Below, in pieces: positions 37,508-48,300 of a DNA stretch of 64,000 nucleotides. The position numbers and the translations under genes were made by a program. A model generated the notes under the pieces. The model was not told the origin of the DNA. It made no database searches and was given only the letters and a program-made list of their open reading frames with translations. Each line of letters starts with the position of its first letter. Position 1 is the first letter of the stretch. Source of the stretch: CAIWKO01 sp964469155. Lineage in GTDB: Bacteria > Bacteroidota > Bacteroidia > Bacteroidales > CAIWKO01. The stretch lies in the NCBI GenBank assembly GCA_964469155.1, contig CAYXXU010000003.1, forward strand, positions 1 through 64,000. The letters are read 5' to 3'.

Positions 37508-38638
37508 ATGATAAAACAAACTTTGAGCCGACAGGAACTATATGATCTGATTTGGTCAACTCCTTTCTCCACCTTGACCAAAAGATACTCAATTACACAC
37601 CACAAGTTGAAAAATACTTGTCAGAAAATGGCAATCCCTTTGCCACGTCAAGGTCATTGGGAAAAACTGAAATATAATAAGCCTGTGGAAATTATTAAGC
37701 TTCCGGATGAATATTTTGGTAAAAACAATGTTACCCTTAATTTGTACGAAGCAGGTGATCAGGTTTCTAAATTAATCCCGTCTCGCCTTATTGAACTAGA
37801 AAAGAAGATTATCAGAATAGAAGGGCACAAATTGAAAGTTCCTAAAAAGTTGATCGATCCTCATAAGCTAATAATTCCGGTCAAAGAAGCTTTTGAAAAA
37901 AACAAAAGTACCTATTCTCGTGATGGATTATTCAGGTTCTTATATGGCGAAGTCAATATAAATGTGTCCCTACGGAATTTTGGTCGTGCCCTGAAATTTA
38001 TGGATACGTTCATTAAGCTAATGGAAAAGAGAGGTGGTCGAATCTATAATTATGATAGAATGACGCATTTGGAATTCCAAGGAGAAAAAATTCAGTTCCG
38101 CTGTACTGAAAAACGAAATCGGGTGCTTAAGCCGGGAAACCATTCTTGGCCTGAATATGATTATTTTGCATCAGGAATTCTGACATTTCATGTAGTTTAC
38201 GATTATAAAACAATTACCTGGAGAGATGGAAATCTTACAATTGAAAAACAGTTTGCGAAAATAATTGCAGAGATAGATTTGGTATGGGAAAAGTTAAAAC
38301 AAAAAAGATTGGATTTGGAAAAATACTGGGCAGAGCAAGCTGAAAAGAGACGTATTGAAGAAGAAGAAGAGCAGTTAGAAAAAGAAAAGCAAAAACGAAT
38401 AGATAAGGAACGTACTGACTTTAAAAAACTCCTTAAAACGGTAAACCGCTGGCACCTTGCCGAGAACCTCCGAAACTATATTAAAAAGGTGGAAGAAAAT
38501 GCAAAAGGAAATAATACCTATTCTGATGATTTTAAAAAATGGATAGATTGGGCCCGTAAAAAGGCTGACTGGTATGATCCTCTTATTTCTTCTGCAGACG
38601 AATATTTAATTGAAAGCGATTTAGATAAATTGTCTTAA
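37508..38638 (+). CDS. Hypothetical mobile-element protein with N-terminal HTH and coiled coil
   Basis: A 376-aa protein. The N-terminus (LSRQELYDLIWSTPFSTLTKRYSITHHKLKNTCQKMAIPLPRQGHWEKL) is a helix-turn-helix-like module that occurs widely in proteins of mobile elements and defence islands. Residues about 255-315 form a charged coiled coil (KRLDLEKYWAEQAEKRRIEEEEEQ). The middle part has no motif that I can name. It probably binds DNA, but its role is unknown. It stands alone behind the palindrome-bearing control region. Confidence 0.6.
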   Translation: MIKQTLSRQELYDLIWSTPFSTLTKRYSITHHKLKNTCQKMAIPLPRQGHWEKLKYNKPVEIIKLPDEYFGKNNVTLNLYEAGDQVSKLIPSRLIELEKKIIRIEGHKLKVPKKLIDPHKLIIPVKEAFEKNKSTYSRDGLFRFLYGEVNINVSLRNFGRALKFMDTFIKLMEKRGGRIYNYDRMTHLEFQGEKIQFRCTEKRNRVLKPGNHSWPEYDYFASGILTFHVVYDYKTITWRDGNLTIEKQFAKIIAEIDLVWEKLKQKRLDLEKYWAEQAEKRRIEEEEEQLEKEKQKRIDKERTDFKKLLKTVNRWHLAENLRNYIKKVEENAKGNNTYSDDFKKWIDWARKKADWYDPLISSADEYLIESDLDKLS

Positions 38639-38717
38639 TAAAAAAATTAAGTACTTATTTTTTATACTTTTACTCTTTAATGTTTTTTTTCTTTTGCGCT
38701 AAATTTTGTCAATAATT

Positions 38718-38747
38718 ATTGTATTTGTCAAATTTTAGTTATTTTTG
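38718..38747 (+). promoter_or_regulatory. Promoter of the AbiE-type toxin-antitoxin pair
   Basis: TTG at 38718-38720, a 19-base spacer and TATTTTTG at 38740-38747 match the Bacteroidetes consensus. The expected transcript start near 38754 favours the ATG at 38772 as antitoxin start. Confidence 0.5.
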
Positions 38748-38771
38748 CTTGTGATGTTTTTAAATTTTATT

Positions 38772-39533
38772 ATGCCAGACTCATTAAAGTTCATATCACT
38801 AAAAAAACATTTTTCTGCAAAGGAGTATATTACAACTTCTGAAATAAGATCCTTTTATCAAAAATCAGAGCCTGGCATTACTGATTCTACATTGTACTGG
38901 CGTATTCATAACCTTGTCAAATCAGGCGAACTCACACGTATTGGTCGCGGTATTTTTGCTTTTACAAAGCTTTCCGAATTCTCCCACAATTTGCGCAAAG
39001 AGGATATTGTCACCTACAAAAAGCTACATAAAAAATTCCCTTTTACTTCAATATGTATCTGGAACACCAGTATTTTCAACCATTTTATGAATCACCAGTT
39101 GTTTAAATATTTCACTCTTGTTGAAGTTGAGAGAATTGCAATGGAATCTGTTTTTCATTTTTTAACCGAAACTAAATCTGGTGTGTTGATAGATCCATCA
39201 TCAGAAATAATGGACCGATACGCTGGCAGGGACACCAACACCGTTATTGTAATTCCAATGGTTTCTCAGGCGCCTCTACTGAATCAGAATGGTGTTATTA
39301 CTCCATCCATCGAAAAGATACTTGTAGATATTTTTTGCGACCCTGTGATCTTCGCTGCAGAGCAGGGCAGCGAATTGCCTCTTATCTTTTTAAAAGCTTT
39401 TAAACAGTTCCGGATAAATATTAGCCGTATGCTTCGCTATGCAAAGCGGAGAGGCAAACACGATCAATTAGTATCCTGGCTTAAAGATCATTTGGAATTT
39501 CGGCAATTATTGGCAAACATTGACAAAATTTAG
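38772..39533 (+). CDS. AbiEi-like antitoxin of a type IV toxin-antitoxin system
   Basis: A 253-aa protein with an N-terminal winged helix (AKEYITTSEIRSFY...TLYWRIHNLVKSGELTRIGRGIFAF) and a C-terminal domain of the AbiEi antitoxin family (DUF6577/AbiEi-like). In type IV systems it does not bind the toxin but represses the promoter and counteracts the toxin's effect. I prefer the ATG at 38772 based on the promoter at 38718-38747; ATG 38754 is an alternative. The toxin gene follows after 3 bases. Confidence 0.8.
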   Translation: MPDSLKFISLKKHFSAKEYITTSEIRSFYQKSEPGITDSTLYWRIHNLVKSGELTRIGRGIFAFTKLSEFSHNLRKEDIVTYKKLHKKFPFTSICIWNTSIFNHFMNHQLFKYFTLVEVERIAMESVFHFLTETKSGVLIDPSSEIMDRYAGRDTNTVIVIPMVSQAPLLNQNGVITPSIEKILVDIFCDPVIFAAEQGSELPLIFLKAFKQFRINISRMLRYAKRRGKHDQLVSWLKDHLEFRQLLANIDKI

Positions 39534-39536
39534 TTC

Positions 39537-40604
39537 ATGATAAATCCTGCAACATATACGGTAGAATGGATCGAATCGGTATCGCGCTCGTTGAATAATG
39601 CCGATAGAATTCTGGTTGAAAAAGTTATCCGGGCATTGACCTTGTTAACCGAACTCAAAAATCATAAACTCGATTTCATTTTCAAGGGGGGTACTGCACT
39701 TTTACTATTACTCCCCAAGCCTGCCCGTATGTCAATAGATATTGATATCATCCTTCCTCCTGAAAATAAAAATCCCGACGATATATTTAATTCAATGGTG
39801 TCAAAAGGCATCTTTACTCATTATGTTCAGCAGGAAAGACACGTTGATTCTTTGATTGAGAAAGCCCATTACAAATTTTTCTATACTCCGGCATTTAAAA
39901 CTTATGGCGCTGAAGATAATATCCTGCTTGATATCCTTTATGAAAAGAATCCTTATTCCATAATAAATCAAGTGCCCGTGAACACTCCTTTTTTGAAGTG
40001 GGACGCTGAACCTGTTTCTGTATCTGTTCCGGGTATTGAATGTATATTAGGCGATAAACTCACCGCTTTTGCCCCCAACACCACAGGTGTTCCATACTTT
40101 AAAAAGGAAACCAGCATGAGCATGGAGATTATCAAGCAGCTTTTTGATATTGGTCAATTGTTTGATTTTGTTAATGACTTACCAGCAGTTGCTGAAACCT
40201 TCTACCTTATTGCTAAAAACGAACTTTATTACAGAAAACTGAAACAATTCACTCCGGCAGATGTTCTGGAGGATATTTTCCAGACGGCTCTGTGTCTGTC
40301 GTTGAGAGGTGCTGCAGGTAAAGGTGATTTCGTGCAGTTGCAATCCGGTATTGGAAGGCTGAAAGCGATGATATTTTCTGAAAACTTCATCCTCGAAAAA
40401 GCAATTATTGCTGCATCCAAAGCTGCTTATATTTCAAGGTGTATCGCTTTTGGTGGCAATTCTTTTGAAAAATTCGATGATGCAATGCCCATGCACGACT
40501 GGATTATTCAGCAACCCTTCGAAACTAAACTTAACAAATTGAAAAAATCCTTGCCTGAAGCTTTTTTCTATTGGTATCATGCTCTAAATCATACAAATAA
40601 ATAA
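39537..40604 (+). CDS. AbiEii-like nucleotidyltransferase toxin
   Basis: A 355-aa nucleotidyltransferase-fold protein of the AbiEii/AbiGii family. The glycine motif GGTAL (residues 51-55) and the S-x-D-x-D metal-binding pair (Asp68 and Asp70) are intact, so the enzyme should be active, most likely adding nucleotides to tRNA or similar acceptors to stop growth during phage attack. It is next to the AbiEi-like antitoxin, with a 3-base gap. A WYL regulator gene follows after 11 bases. Confidence 0.85.
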   Translation: MINPATYTVEWIESVSRSLNNADRILVEKVIRALTLLTELKNHKLDFIFKGGTALLLLLPKPARMSIDIDIILPPENKNPDDIFNSMVSKGIFTHYVQQERHVDSLIEKAHYKFFYTPAFKTYGAEDNILLDILYEKNPYSIINQVPVNTPFLKWDAEPVSVSVPGIECILGDKLTAFAPNTTGVPYFKKETSMSMEIIKQLFDIGQLFDFVNDLPAVAETFYLIAKNELYYRKLKQFTPADVLEDIFQTALCLSLRGAAGKGDFVQLQSGIGRLKAMIFSENFILEKAIIAASKAAYISRCIAFGGNSFEKFDDAMPMHDWIIQQPFETKLNKLKKSLPEAFFYWYHALNHTNK

Positions 40605-40615
40605 CATTAATCACC

Positions 40616-41626
40616 ATGGCTACCAATAAACACGCCACCATTCGTTATCAGGCTCTTGACCGTTGCTTTCGCAACCCAGGGCGCAAATACTTCATCGAAG
40701 ATTTGATAGATGCGTGTAATGATGCCTTATCTGACTATTATTTCAAAGGCGATGGAATTAAGCGCAGGCAGATTTTTGATGATATTAACTTCATGGAAAG
40801 TGAGCGGGGTTATTCAATCCCCTTGGAAAGGCATAAAGATGGGAAAAGAGTGTATTACCGTTATTCTGATTTGAAATTTTCCATAAATAGTCAACCTTTA
40901 AATGAATCAGAAGCTGGCCAGTTAAAAGAAACACTCCTTTTACTTTCACGCTTCAAAGGAATGCCTCAATTTGAATGGGTCGATGAAATGGTAATTCGCC
41001 TGGAATCGGCTTTTAAATTAAAAGGTCATGATATAAAGGTGATTGATTTTGAACAAAATCTTGATTTAAATGGCCTTAATTTCTTTGGTCCTTTATTTAA
41101 TGCGATAATTTACAAGAAAGTCCTTTCGATAGAATACAAGGGGTTTAAACAGCGAAATGCTGTCACTTTTACCATCAGTCCCTATTTTTTAAAACAATAC
41201 AATAATCGTTGGTTCTTATTCGGGTTCAATCCTGCTATCAATGCAATTTCAAATCTTGCAATAGACAGAATAATCAATATTGAAGAAGCAAAAGCAATGT
41301 TCAGGGAGAATACTGATATTGACTTTAATGAATATTTTGATGAAATAATCGGTGTTACTCTTCCTGCTAATTCAAGTCCTCAGAAAATAAGAATTAAAGT
41401 CAATAAGGAGCTTTGGCCATATATTGAGTCCAAACCATTGCACATGTCACAAAAGAAAAAAGAAACTACTGCTGATTATGTTATAATAGAATTGAAACTC
41501 ATTATCAATTTTGAGCTGATTTCACTTTTATTTTCTCATGCAGATGGTATTACAATCCTTGAACCAGCAAGTCTGGCAGAGGTGTTACAGAATAAAGCAA
41601 AATCATTAATTCAAAATTATTTATAA
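40616..41626 (+). CDS. WYL-domain transcriptional regulator
   Basis: A 336-aa regulator. An N-terminal winged helix (KHATIRYQALDRCFRNPGRKYFIEDLIDACN) is followed by a WYL domain with the ligand core NNRWFLFGFN and a C-terminal WCX-like part. WYL proteins usually repress defence loci and are thought to respond to single-stranded DNA or nucleotide-type ligands. Position between the toxin-antitoxin pair and the methylase-kinase gene makes it the likely controller of the downstream restriction operon. Confidence 0.85.
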   Translation: MATNKHATIRYQALDRCFRNPGRKYFIEDLIDACNDALSDYYFKGDGIKRRQIFDDINFMESERGYSIPLERHKDGKRVYYRYSDLKFSINSQPLNESEAGQLKETLLLLSRFKGMPQFEWVDEMVIRLESAFKLKGHDIKVIDFEQNLDLNGLNFFGPLFNAIIYKKVLSIEYKGFKQRNAVTFTISPYFLKQYNNRWFLFGFNPAINAISNLAIDRIINIEEAKAMFRENTDIDFNEYFDEIIGVTLPANSSPQKIRIKVNKELWPYIESKPLHMSQKKKETTADYVIIELKLIINFELISLLFSHADGITILEPASLAEVLQNKAKSLIQNYL

Positions 41627-41656
41627 CCTATGCAGATGTACCGCACACATACTATT

Positions 41657-41664
41657 CATCTTTG
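41657..41664 (+). promoter_or_regulatory. Possible -7 element ahead of the methylase-kinase gene
   Basis: CATCTTTG resembles TAnnTTTG with one mismatch and recurs near 33341. It ends 2 bases before the ATG at 41667. If it is functional, the transcript would start inside that codon region and translation would use the ATG at 41691 instead. No convincing -33 TTG is seen. Confidence 0.3.
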
Positions 41665-41666
41665 CA

Positions 41667-44207
41667 ATGTCAAACCAATTTTTTGTTAATATGGCTAAGG
41701 ATGTCAATGCAAATATGAATGAAGTAACAAAACTTAAATCAGTTTTTTGGGACCTATGTAATTCATTGCGGTTTCCTATTTCTTATGGTCCAATGGATTA
41801 TATGCTGGTTCTCTTCATGATGATACTTCAAAAACGTGATGTTCTTGATTCAATGAAAGATGTCAGTGGTGAGGAAATTAAAAAACAGCTTACAAAATGT
41901 ATTTTGGAGTTCACTGGAGAGAATGAGATCGAAATTAAAAATATTTACCTGAATGTTTTTGGTAATGTTATTAATAGACTTGATTGTTTTACCCTTACCC
42001 GTATTATTCAAGCACTCAATGATAATAAGGATTTATTAAAGGATCATTTACCCGAGTTATTTGATTATCTACTTTATCGAATTACTGGTTCTCAATCAAG
42101 ATTGACAGGAGAATTTATACAGCCTGTAGAATTATCAGAATTCATTTGTGGTTTGGCTCAGGTAAACGAAAATGCCAAAGTGTACAATCCTTTTGCTGGA
42201 TTTGCTTCATTCGGAGTTTTTTTACCCTCATATAAGTCATACTTTGGTCAGGAATTAAACAGGGATGCTTGGGCAATTGGTACGCTTCGGTTAATTGCCT
42301 ATAATAAGGTGTATTGTATTTCATTTGAAAATGAAGACACGATTAATAAATGGCCTCCTCAAGTTGAAAAGTTCGATTTGATTATTTCCAATCCTCCATT
42401 TGGCCTTAAAAAGAATTGGGGAACAGAAGATCGCCCTTATAAAAATGTCGAAGCAGATTTTCTTTATGTTTCACTTAATTCCCTTACTAAATCTGGAAAA
42501 ATTATTGCACTGCTTCCTCAGGGAATTTTATTCTCCGCAAATAATGTTGGCATTAGAAGGGAATTGATTAACAGAGATATGCTTGAGATGGTAATAACAT
42601 TTCCAGGAGGTTTATTATCAAATACTATGATCCCTTTCACAATAATTGTTGTAAATAATGACAAGAAGGATAAAGGAGTCGTGAAATTCTATGACGCAGC
42701 TCCTTGTATTGACAAGATTTCTAAAAAAGAAAGCCGGGTCAATCTTCATAATCTTAATTCAATGATTGCCGGGATATTTTCTGCTGAAAGCGCGATAACT
42801 GTTTCCAATGAAACAATTATTGAAAATGATTTTACTTTTAATCCTGTTCGATACTTCCCCAGGCATGATTTGTTCCTCCAGGTCTCTTCTGACTCCATCA
42901 TTGTAAAACTTTCTGAGGTTGCAAGTATATATCAAAATGGCAAAAATAAACAGCCAATTGTAGGTTGTTATATTCGAATAAGCAACTTGAGAAAGGAACG
43001 TTTTAACTATAAACTCGATGTGTCTTCTCTTGAAACAATTGAAGTGCCAATAAATTCTCAGAGAATTGAAAAGCCTGTCTTACTCTTAGCTTTAAAAGGC
43101 AATGATTTGAAGCCGACATTTGTTGATCCCCAAGGGAAAGGAGTTTATGTTAGTCAAGATATATTGTCATTAGTAATTGATGAAGAAAAGATGCTCATGG
43201 ATTATCTCATCAATGAACTTTATTCAAATTGGACATTGGAGCAAGTCAAATCTCTTAGAAATTCTTTAGTTATACCATTTATTACTCGAAAAGATCTTTT
43301 ATCCATTCGAATTTATCTTCCTACTATATCAAAGCAGAATGAAAGCATCATTGAAAATCGGAAGGCTTATATAACTCAAGAGCAAAACAAGTTGAACACC
43401 ATCAGGGAGAATTACGAAATTGATATTGCAGATCAAAATAGTTTTCTTCGTCATCAAATCAGTGGCAAACTTCGAAATGTAAGAAGTTCATTTAAGCGTG
43501 TGCATGAGATTTTTGAAAAACAATTATCTCCTAACGTTTCCAATATTTATGAATTAAAGTCACGTGAGACCGATAAACTTACATTGAAAGAGCATTTAGA
43601 AATTATCGAGCGTGATTTAGCTAGTATTTACCAGGCTACCAGCAAAGCTGGTAAGGAAAGTGAACTTGCAAAATTGGAAATATCTAAAATTGATATTATT
43701 CGGTTTGTAAAAGAATATTGTAATGAACTGAATGAGAACGATGATAAATCATTTGAATTGATTTTTCAAACTTGGGAAGAGGATCTCCAGATGGAAGGTA
43801 TTTCAAATGTATACATTAATGGAGATACTGATGTTATAAGGAAGGTTTTCAATAACCTTGTTGAAAATGCTGAGAAGCATGCTTTCAATAACAATTACTC
43901 AATCAAGAATAAGCTTCATATTGATCTTTATTATGATTTTGAAGGCATGCAGGTTCAAATAGATTTTTCGAATACTGGCATCCCGTGGCCATCGAATTAT
44001 AGTTGGGAAAAGGCTATAAAAAAGGGAAGCAAGACAGGTGCCAATGCTGGTGATGGAACAGGCTTATGGTATATTAACGAAATAATGAAGAAACATGGCG
44101 GTAAGTTTGACTTCACTGATGAAACTGACATTGAAGGTGTAGGGGGCGACTTGGTTTCAACTTTTGAACTATACTTTCCAATTGAAATTGATAAAATCGA
44201 TGAATAA
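41667..44207 (+). CDS. N6-adenine DNA methylase fused to a histidine kinase
   Basis: An 846-aa protein that joins two activities rarely combined. Residues about 1-440 are HsdM-like: helical N-terminus, motif I in the form NPFAGF (174-179) and the catalytic NPPF at 242-245, followed by a region like a target-recognition half (residues 410-560). Residues about 570-690 form a helical dimerisation segment with LRHQISGKLRN, where His596 is placed like the phospho-acceptor of histidine kinases. The C-terminus is a GHKL ATPase with N box (NNLVENAEKHA, Asn734) and G box (GDGTGLW from 795). Motif I lacks the usual DPxCG/GTG, so methyl transfer is uncertain. The receiver protein gene overlaps its end by 8 bases. 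Confidence 0.85.
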   Translation: MSNQFFVNMAKDVNANMNEVTKLKSVFWDLCNSLRFPISYGPMDYMLVLFMMILQKRDVLDSMKDVSGEEIKKQLTKCILEFTGENEIEIKNIYLNVFGNVINRLDCFTLTRIIQALNDNKDLLKDHLPELFDYLLYRITGSQSRLTGEFIQPVELSEFICGLAQVNENAKVYNPFAGFASFGVFLPSYKSYFGQELNRDAWAIGTLRLIAYNKVYCISFENEDTINKWPPQVEKFDLIISNPPFGLKKNWGTEDRPYKNVEADFLYVSLNSLTKSGKIIALLPQGILFSANNVGIRRELINRDMLEMVITFPGGLLSNTMIPFTIIVVNNDKKDKGVVKFYDAAPCIDKISKKESRVNLHNLNSMIAGIFSAESAITVSNETIIENDFTFNPVRYFPRHDLFLQVSSDSIIVKLSEVASIYQNGKNKQPIVGCYIRISNLRKERFNYKLDVSSLETIEVPINSQRIEKPVLLLALKGNDLKPTFVDPQGKGVYVSQDILSLVIDEEKMLMDYLINELYSNWTLEQVKSLRNSLVIPFITRKDLLSIRIYLPTISKQNESIIENRKAYITQEQNKLNTIRENYEIDIADQNSFLRHQISGKLRNVRSSFKRVHEIFEKQLSPNVSNIYELKSRETDKLTLKEHLEIIERDLASIYQATSKAGKESELAKLEISKIDIIRFVKEYCNELNENDDKSFELIFQTWEEDLQMEGISNVYINGDTDVIRKVFNNLVENAEKHAFNNNYSIKNKLHIDLYYDFEGMQVQIDFSNTGIPWPSNYSWEKAIKKGSKTGANAGDGTGLWYINEIMKKHGGKFDFTDETDIEGVGGDLVSTFELYFPIEIDKIDE

Positions 44208-45372
44208 ATATCTTGTTCTGTGGTTTGATGATGAGCATGAGTCTCTGGAAACATTAAAAGATGATGCTTTGAACTTTGGCATTGTTCTTAAAGGGTACAA
44301 AAATGCAGATGATGGATTATATGAATTGGAGCATAACCCCGAGTATGATGCAGTCATCGTAGATGGATTGTTTTTCAATAGTCGGAGCCATACTGGTGAC
44401 GCGGTAGATAATTCTGCATTTGGCAGGGTTGCTTTTTGCCTAAAGACGATGAAGGAAAAAGGGAAAATAATTCCATGGTTCATATTTTCGGGGCAACCCA
44501 GTTTTATTAAGGAAAGGAATGATTTAGTAAAGATTTTGGCAGATAAGGATTTTGGCAACGGCAAAGTCTACGATAAGAACAGCGATGAGGATTTTGATGA
44601 ATTATGTGGAGAAATAATTAAATCTGCTGGTAAAATTGAAGATACCAGACTAAAACATAAATATGCCAATGTGTTCGCTGTTTGCACGAAGAAATATATA
44701 GGACCGCAAGCGACTAGTGATCTCCTTACTATTCTTAAAAATGACAATATAGAGCATGCACCTGCTGATTCCAGACTCTTTTTCAATCCACTCCGCAAAA
44801 TTATGGATGATTTATTCATAGCTTGTAACAAGTATGGATTGTTACCTGATGTATTTGTAAAACCATCAATAGCATTAAATGAGTCAAGCAAGTTTCTGTC
44901 AGGTAGTGCTGAAAAGGGATATCAATTAGATCTTCCTGTTTTTCCCAAAGTCGTTTCTGATAATGTCAGAAACATCTTGGCTGTATGTCAGCCCGGGTCC
45001 CATAGATCGGAAATTGATTCGTTCGTTACTGAAGTCAATTCTTCGTACCTTTTACTTAGTTGTACTTACCAGCTCTTTGACGTCCTTCTTTGGTTCAAAG
45101 CATTTATTGACAAAAATGAAGATATCGAATCCAATCGATCCAGGATTAAGAAAGTAAATGCTGGAACTGAGGCTGAAATATTGATTGGTTTTATCGAGCA
45201 GGATGAATTAAAAAACTACCATTGTGGTGAGATTCTTATAACATATAAGCATATTAAAGAAATGAATTATCAAGTTGGAGATAAAATAAGAGTTATAAAG
45301 ATTGTTACCAACTCAAATGATAAAACAATGCATTTATATCAAAAATGTGCAATGCAATCTGAAAAATTATAA
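44200..45372 (+). CDS. Response-regulator-like receiver with unknown effector domain
   Basis: A 390-aa protein. Residues 1-130 are a receiver domain: acidic pair Asp10/Asp11, phospho-acceptor Asp55 in VIVDGLF, Ser97 in IFSGQ (Thr/Ser position) and a lysine in GKVYDK. The remaining 260 residues have no DNA-binding helix-turn-helix that I can identify. They contain a helical block (FFNPLRKIMDDLFIAC...NILAVCQPGSHRSEI...LLLSCTYQLFDVLLWF) reminiscent of DUF4145/HEPN-like domains, without the canonical RxxxxH, and a beta-rich C-terminus. It is translationally coupled to the kinase (8-base overlap) and lies 5 bases before hsdR, so it probably acts on the restriction complex. An in-frame TTG start upstream, inside the previous gene, is rejected. 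Confidence 0.8.
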   Translation: MNKYLVLWFDDEHESLETLKDDALNFGIVLKGYKNADDGLYELEHNPEYDAVIVDGLFFNSRSHTGDAVDNSAFGRVAFCLKTMKEKGKIIPWFIFSGQPSFIKERNDLVKILADKDFGNGKVYDKNSDEDFDELCGEIIKSAGKIEDTRLKHKYANVFAVCTKKYIGPQATSDLLTILKNDNIEHAPADSRLFFNPLRKIMDDLFIACNKYGLLPDVFVKPSIALNESSKFLSGSAEKGYQLDLPVFPKVVSDNVRNILAVCQPGSHRSEIDSFVTEVNSSYLLLSCTYQLFDVLLWFKAFIDKNEDIESNRSRIKKVNAGTEAEILIGFIEQDELKNYHCGEILITYKHIKEMNYQVGDKIRVIKIVTNSNDKTMHLYQKCAMQSEKL

Positions 45373-45377
45373 AAGCT

Positions 45378-48300
45378 ATGACAAGCAGATCTGAAAATAG
45401 TTTCACCAGCAATTTCAAGTTTCTAGAAATTGATTTTTCTTTGTTAGCAAATATTGGCACTTCTGCCGAATTTTACTGCTTTTCCGATCCTGCAGTTTCC
45501 CTCACTAGATCTCGTTTATTTGGCGAAAAACTTACTGAACTTCTCTTTGAATATCACACGCTGGTTTATCCTGAAAAAAATGATTTTAGCAATCGCTTAA
45601 AAATCCTGAAATATAAAGACATTTTACCCCCTACTGTCACAAACCTTCTTTATACCATTAAAGACAAAGGGAACATTGCAGTTCACAATAATACTGGCAC
45701 AACTGACGAAGCCATAACAATTTTGTCCTGTACTTTCAAAGTTGCTAAATGGGTTCAGGGTGTATATGGCAAAGTAAAAATTGATTTAGAAAAATTATCA
45801 TTCAATACTCCGGTAAACCACGATGCGCGTCATGCTTTGCATTTGCTTTCAGAAGACTTTAAAAAACTCGAAAGAGAATTTGCTGAGTTGCAATCAAAAC
45901 ACGAAACTACAAAGAAACAACTCAGTGATGCTGAATCCAAAAAGTTAAAGGAAAAAGCTGTTTTGCTTGCATCTAAAATTGAACTTGACGAAAGCGAAAC
46001 ACGTATTATTATCGATCGCCAGCTTAGGGATGCTGGGTGGGTAGTAGATACTCAGGTTTTAAATTTCAAGAAAAACAAAACCCTTCCGGAAAAGGGCAAA
46101 AACATGGCTATTGCGGAATGGCCTGTTGGTAAACTTTGGGCCGATTATGCATTGTTTTTTGGCCTAGAATTTATTGGAATTATTGAAGCAAAAAAGAAAG
46201 CCAAAGATGTAATATCAGATGTTTCGCAGGCTCAGATATACTCTAAAAATGCAGAGGACATGCACACTGCTATCCTGCTCGGAAAATGGGGTGATTATAA
46301 TGTTCCCTTTATGTTTTCAGCAAATGGCAGACCTTATCATCCGCAACTTGAAATTAAATCAGGTATGTGGTTTCTCGATGGCCGTAAAACCACAAATCAT
46401 CCTAAGGTACTTCGCAATTGGTTTTCTCCTGATGATTTAAAGTTATTATTTGAAAAAGATACAGATAAAGCCAACAGCGATTTAAAAGAAGAACCATTCG
46501 ATTACTTGACTGATCCGAATGGATTGGCTCTCAGGTATTATCAGATTGAAGCTATTGAAGCTGTCGAAAATGCAATTGCAAATGCAGACAAATTTGAAAA
46601 CAGGTCGCTGATTGCTATGGCTACAGGCACAGGTAAAACAAGAACTATCGTGGGGTTATGCTATCGCTTAATAAAAACACACCGCTTTAAAAGAATCCTC
46701 TTTTTAGTTGATAGAAATATCTTAGGCCGTCAGGCTTCTGACCGGTTTAAAGATGTTATTATTGAAGATTTGCAAGCATTCTCAGATATTTATGACCTTA
46801 AAGATTTAGAAGACAGAAAGCCCGATGTTGAGACAAAAATTCATTTTGCAACTGTTCAGGGCATGGTGCAACGTATATTTAACAGCGATGATGAAACACC
46901 TTCCATAGGTTCATACGATTGCATTATTGTGGATGAAGCACACCGAGGATACATTCTCGATCGTGAAATTGATGAAGCTATGATTGATTATAAAGATCAA
47001 TCTGATTTCATGGGAAAATACAAAATGGTTCTCGACTACTTTGATGCTTTCAGAATTGGTTTGACGGCCACTCCAGCGCTTCACACAACTGATATTTTTG
47101 GGAATCCGGTGTATCGTTATACATACCGGGATGCGGTACTTGATGATTACCTGGTCGACCACGAACCACCTTATACAATTAAAACAGAACGTAATCAGAA
47201 AGGCATTAGATGGGTTAAAGGCGAAAAGCCTAAAGTATATGTCCGGAAAACGCAGTCCGTTGAAGTACTCGATGCGCTGAAAGACGAACTTGAATTCGAA
47301 GTGGAGGAATTCAACAAAAAGGTTATAACCGAACCTTTTAATAAAGCGATTCTTGGGGAACTCGTCAACCATATTGATCCCTCATCGCTGCAAAAAACGC
47401 TGATTTATGCAGCTTCAGACGAACATGCAGATTTGGTTGTGAAAATCCTGAAAGAAGAATTTGAAAATGCCGGAATAGTCCTCGAGGACGATGCTATCAC
47501 AAAAATTACCGGATCTGTACAGAAACCATCTCCACAGGAAAGGGTTGATATGTTTAGGAATGAAAGAAACCCGAACGTTGTTGTAACAGTTGATTTACTT
47601 ACTACAGGTGTTGATATTCCTGAAATATGCAACCTCGTTTTTATTAGAAAAGTCAAGTCCCGCATTTTGTATGAACAAATGCTTGGACGCGCCACACGCA
47701 AGGCCGATCATATAGGCAAAGAGGTTTTTAAAATATTCGATGCCGTTGATCTCTATAGCACACTGGAGGAATTTACTACTATGAAACCCGTTGTAACTTC
47801 TGTAAAAACTACTCTTGAAGACTTAGTAAATGAGGCTTCTTCTATAAAGAAAAAAGAAATTGTAAAGCAGGTCGTGGAAGAAATTATTGCAAAATTGAAC
47901 CGTCGTAAGAACAGGATTAAAGATAAAAATCTCGAATCATTTAAAAAGCTCTCGGGAGGTAAATCTCCGGAGCAGTTTATAAAAAGCTTACGCAAATCTT
48001 CAGCAAACAAGGCAAAGGAAATAATCACAAATCACATGGACCTTTTCCGCTTTCTCGATAAAATGGTTCAGGAACCCGAAATACAATTTATATCAGAGCA
48101 TGAGGATAATGTACAGGAAGTGGCACGTGGTTATGGAAAAGCAAAAAAGCCGGAAGACTATATTGAAAGTTTCAAAAAGTTCATTACTGATAATGTTAAT
48201 AAAGTACCTGCACTTTCTATTGTTTGCAAAAAGCCAAAGGAACTTACACGACAAACATTAAAAGAGCTAAAAATGGCACTTGACAATGCCGGATTCAATA

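Noticed and set aside
41667..44207. Calling this gene a second hsdM of a second type I system
   Set aside because: The kinase half, the deviating motif I and the coupled receiver gene do not fit an ordinary HsdM; only one hsdR and one hsdS are present.
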